Origin: Lachancea kluyveri NRRL Y-12651
Taxonomy: Eukaryota; Ascomycota; Saccharomycetes; Saccharomycetales; Saccharomycetaceae
Reading direction: 5' to 3'
Length of the DNA: 64,000 nucleotides
NCBI GenBank assembly: GCA_000149225.2
Contig: CM000694.1
Span: forward strand, 992,001 to 1,056,000
Numbering within the stretch: position 1 is the first letter of the stretch; each line of letters starts with the position of its first letter. The notes beneath the pieces are model-generated. The model saw nothing but the letters and a program-made list of their open reading frames with translations. It was not told where the DNA came from and did not search any database. Made by a program: the position numbers and the translations under genes. Positions 61,913 through 64,000 of the stretch are shown here, in pieces.

Positions 61913-63577
61913 TTACCACTTAATACCAGAAGAAACCTCTAGTTGGTCAATAATTGGCTCTTTAACGTTAGGATGTAGATCCTCGTTGGTCAAAGACAAT
62001 TGTTCTTCGGTCCACAAGTTTGGTTCAGGGACATAATCAGGTTGACCAACTCCTAACAAACCACCTTGCATTTCCCAATCCTTAACTCTTGGTAATTGTA
62101 AAGTGTTAAAAACATCATCAACGGCTTCCAACAGAATATCACTCAAATCGTTAGTGTGTCCCGGTGTTGGAGTGATTCTCAATCTTTCAGTGCCTCTTGC
62201 TACCGTTGGGAAGTTAATAGCCTGAACATAAATACGATGTTTATCCATCAAAATATCAGAGGCTTGCTTAGCTAAGTCTGGATTACCAATCAACACGGGG
62301 ACAATGTGAGATGGATTTGGTATGACAGGAATGCCAAGATCATGTAAACCATTCTTGACATATGCAGTATGTTTTTGTTGATCCTGTCTCAAGTTCAAAT
62401 GAGAACGTTGGTATCTAATAGCTTCAGCACTGCCGGCCATAACAGCTGGAGGCAAAGAAGTAGTAAAGATGAAACCTGGAGAGTATGATCTAAGCCAGTC
62501 GATCAAGTTTAAAGAAGCGGCAACATAACCACCAACCGTACCGAAAGATTTACCTAGGGTACCGGTTATCATATCTACACGATCCATAACTGTCCGAGTG
62601 TTTGGAGAAGCAATACCAGCTTGACGATGGTCTTCGAAGTCACAGTGTTCCGCAACACCTGCACCATGAGGACCATACAGGCCAACTGCGTGAACCTCGT
62701 CTAAGAAGGTCAAAGCACCATACTTCTCGGCCAAGTCACAAATCTTTTCAATATCGGCAACAGAACCGGACATGGAGTAGACAGACTCAAAAGCGATCAA
62801 TTTTGGAGTAGATTTTGGGTACATAGCCAGCATCTCTTCCAATTGTTCCAAGTTGTTGTGCTTGAAGATATGTTTGGTGGTGGAGGCATGTTTGATACCA
62901 ACGATCATAGAGGCATGGTTCAACTCATCAGAAAAAATGACCAAGTCCTTGATTTTCTGGCCTAAAAGAGAAATGACAGCATCGTTAGCGACAAAACAGG
63001 AAGAAAAAACCAGCGCACCTTCCTTTTTGTGTAGTGCAGCAATCTCAGCTTCCAGATTCATGGTGTGCTTGTTGTGGCCAGCAATATTTCTGGTACCACC
63101 AGCACCAGCGCCATACTTGTCCAATGTCTTTTTCATAACATCAACCACCTGCTGATTCTTAGATAAAACCAGGTAATCGTTAGAGCACCAGACAGTAACC
63201 TTATCATTCTCTAACTGACGATGTGCTAGCGGAAATTCCTTAGCCAAACGATTAATGTTGTTAAAAAATCTGTAAGATTTATCTGCTCTTTTTTTATTTA
63301 ATTCATGTTCAAACATCCCATCGTAATCAAAAGATGACTCTTGGGTAGCATGATCAACAAAAGCAGATTCCTTGGTGGATGAAACAGGCTGAGCAACCGG
63401 AGCGGTAGAGGTGGAGGTTGCATAGCTAGCAGTTTGCATGGCTTTACCCATGAAAGGGCATTTCTTAGCCATGGCAGGCAAATTAGCGTGCTGCAATGCC
63501 TTGACGCTTTGCAAAGATGACGCAGCAGAGTGAACAAAAGGACACAACTTAGCAGATTGGCGTGCAATAGATTCCAT
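61913..63577 (-). CDS. HEM1: 5-aminolevulinate synthase, mitochondrial
   Basis: First enzyme of heme synthesis: condenses glycine and succinyl-CoA, using pyridoxal phosphate, in the mitochondrial matrix. The 554 residues match S. cerevisiae Hem1 (548). Two heme-regulatory Cys-Pro motifs are in the leader (KLCPF at Cys12 and KKCPF at Cys40). Core blocks are [59 protein letters not shown] and the PLP lysine in [13 protein letters not shown] (about 342). The C-terminus includes [11 protein letters not shown]. Confidence 0.97.
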   Translation of the reverse strand: MESIARQSAKLCPFVHSAASSLQSVKALQHANLPAMAKKCPFMGKAMQTASYATSTSTAPVAQPVSSTKESAFVDHATQESSFDYDGMFEHELNKKRADKSYRFFNNINRLAKEFPLAHRQLENDKVTVWCSNDYLVLSKNQQVVDVMKKTLDKYGAGAGGTRNIAGHNKHTMNLEAEIAALHKKEGALVFSSCFVANDAVISLLGQKIKDLVIFSDELNHASMIVGIKHASTTKHIFKHNNLEQLEEMLAMYPKSTPKLIAFESVYSMSGSVADIEKICDLAEKYGALTFLDEVHAVGLYGPHGAGVAEHCDFEDHRQAGIASPNTRTVMDRVDMITGTLGKSFGTVGGYVAASLNLIDWLRSYSPGFIFTTSLPPAVMAGSAEAIRYQRSHLNLRQDQQKHTAYVKNGLHDLGIPVIPNPSHIVPVLIGNPDLAKQASDILMDKHRIYVQAINFPTVARGTERLRITPTPGHTNDLSDILLEAVDDVFNTLQLPRVKDWEMQGGLLGVGQPDYVPEPNLWTEEQLSLTNEDLHPNVKEPIIDQLEVSSGIKW

Positions 63578-63799
63578 CCCTTCTTCGTCTGTCTATTTTT
63601 CGACGGTTCTATTCCTGTAAAGAGGGGAGGTGAGTCTTCTCTCCACTACTCACATACATATATATATTTATTTTTTTCTTCCCATCCAATAGGAAAAAAG
63701 AAATTTTCTGAAAAATTTTTAGGTGTGATCAAGTATGTGATCACGTGGACAGTTGCCTGAGCCAATAAGAACGACGTTAAAGCTAATGTTAGGTGTTAC
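63578..63799 (-). promoter_or_regulatory. HEM1 promoter with CCAAT boxes and TCACGTG
   Basis: The 222 bases between the HEM1 start and the ACK1 stop must contain the HEM1 promoter. A TATATATATA stretch at about 63657-63667 lies some 85 bases upstream. CCAAT cores are at 63686-63690 and 63762-63766, and TCACGTG at 63741-63747. S. cerevisiae HEM1 is known to be driven by Hap2/3/4/5 through CCAAT, so conservation of that control is likely but inferred. Confidence 0.6.
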
Positions 63800-64000
63800 T
63801 TACGAGCTATTCAGTTCGCGATACCTGTCTTGAGCCTTTGGATGCCCCATTTGAGCAGCACATTTATAATGTTCCAGAGCCTTGCTTGGATCCTTTGTGC
63901 AGCCAATACCGCGCTCGTAGAAGAAAGCTAACGCATACTCTGCGCGGGCAAACTTACCTTCTGTGGACTGGCAGCTCCTTAAAGCCCAGCTGAATGCCTC
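63800..64000 (-). CDS. ACK1: ACK1 ortholog, 3' part (Sel1 repeats; cut by window edge)
   Basis: The last 66 codons of a minus-strand gene that continues beyond the right edge. The translation ends in a Sel1-like repeat: RAEYALAFFYERGIG, then DPSKALEHYKCAAQMGHPKA and DRYRELNSS. In S. cerevisiae Ack1 (YDL203C) is a Sel1-repeat protein tied to cell-wall integrity and Pkc1 signalling, two genes from HEM3 and next to RTN2. Position and orientation match. Sel1 repeats also occur in Chs4 and Skt5-type proteins, so synteny decides the call. Confidence 0.8.
   Translation of the reverse strand, partial: EAFSWALRSCQSTEGKFARAEYALAFFYERGIGCTKDPSKALEHYKCAAQMGHPKAQDRYRELNSS

Overview
This window is nuclear DNA of a budding yeast of the family Saccharomycetaceae. 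Genes are intron-poor, about 39-40% GC by eye, and most proteins align along their length with Saccharomyces cerevisiae orthologs that I recognise. The gene order is not that of Saccharomyces. Genes that S. cerevisiae keeps on three separate segments (YPL032C-YPL016W, YDR251W-YDR232W and YDL209C-YDL203C) are interleaved here, with matching orientations for nearly every gene. That is the pattern expected of a lineage that split off before the whole-genome duplication, such as Zygosaccharomyces, Torulaspora, Zygotorulaspora, Lachancea or Kluyveromyces. Protein similarity makes me favour the Zygosaccharomyces/Torulaspora group, but the species is not fixed by what I can see.

Layout. 1-9.1 kb: SVL3/PAM1 (5' part only), a YDR249C-like gene, PHO85 (one intron), TRM44, SUV3 and ERG10. 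9.4-15.1 kb: gluconokinase (YDR248C), VHS1/SKS1 kinase, a secreted purine nucleoside permease-family gene with no S. cerevisiae counterpart, and TRS23. 15.3-25.6 kb: RMI1, MET12, RAD1 and SWI1; SWI1 is inverted and displaced relative to S. cerevisiae. 27-34.2 kb: MNN10, PEX5, PRP28 and AMD2. 35-39.4 kb: CWC2, tRNA-Tyr with a Ty1/Ty2-type solo LTR just upstream, NHP2 and SNU56. 39.9-49.3 kb: YDR239C ortholog, SEC26, MRPL7, GLE1 and FMN1. 49.3-54.8 kb: a TLC-domain membrane protein, a second solo LTR with intact target-site duplication, YDL206W-type exchanger and PRP42. 55.4-64 kb: HEM3, LYS4, RTN1, HEM1 and the 3' end of ACK1.

Functional themes. Four spliceosome proteins (PRP28, CWC2, SNU56, PRP42) lie within about 25 kb. 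Two heme-pathway genes (HEM3, HEM1) lie within 9 kb, with CCAAT boxes upstream of both. Adjacent genes otherwise act in unrelated pathways, as is normal for yeast, and there are no operons.

I looked for an undescribed system and did not find a convincing one: this is mostly core, conserved yeast chromosome. The points most worth a second look are the secreted nucleoside-permease-family gene, the DXE in place of DXD in MNN10, FMN1 without its usual N-terminal anchor and with a stop-start-overlapping upstream ORF, the rearranged poly-Q SWI1, the Ty1-like LTRs in a pre-duplication genome, and a few non-coding palindromes and orphan promoters.
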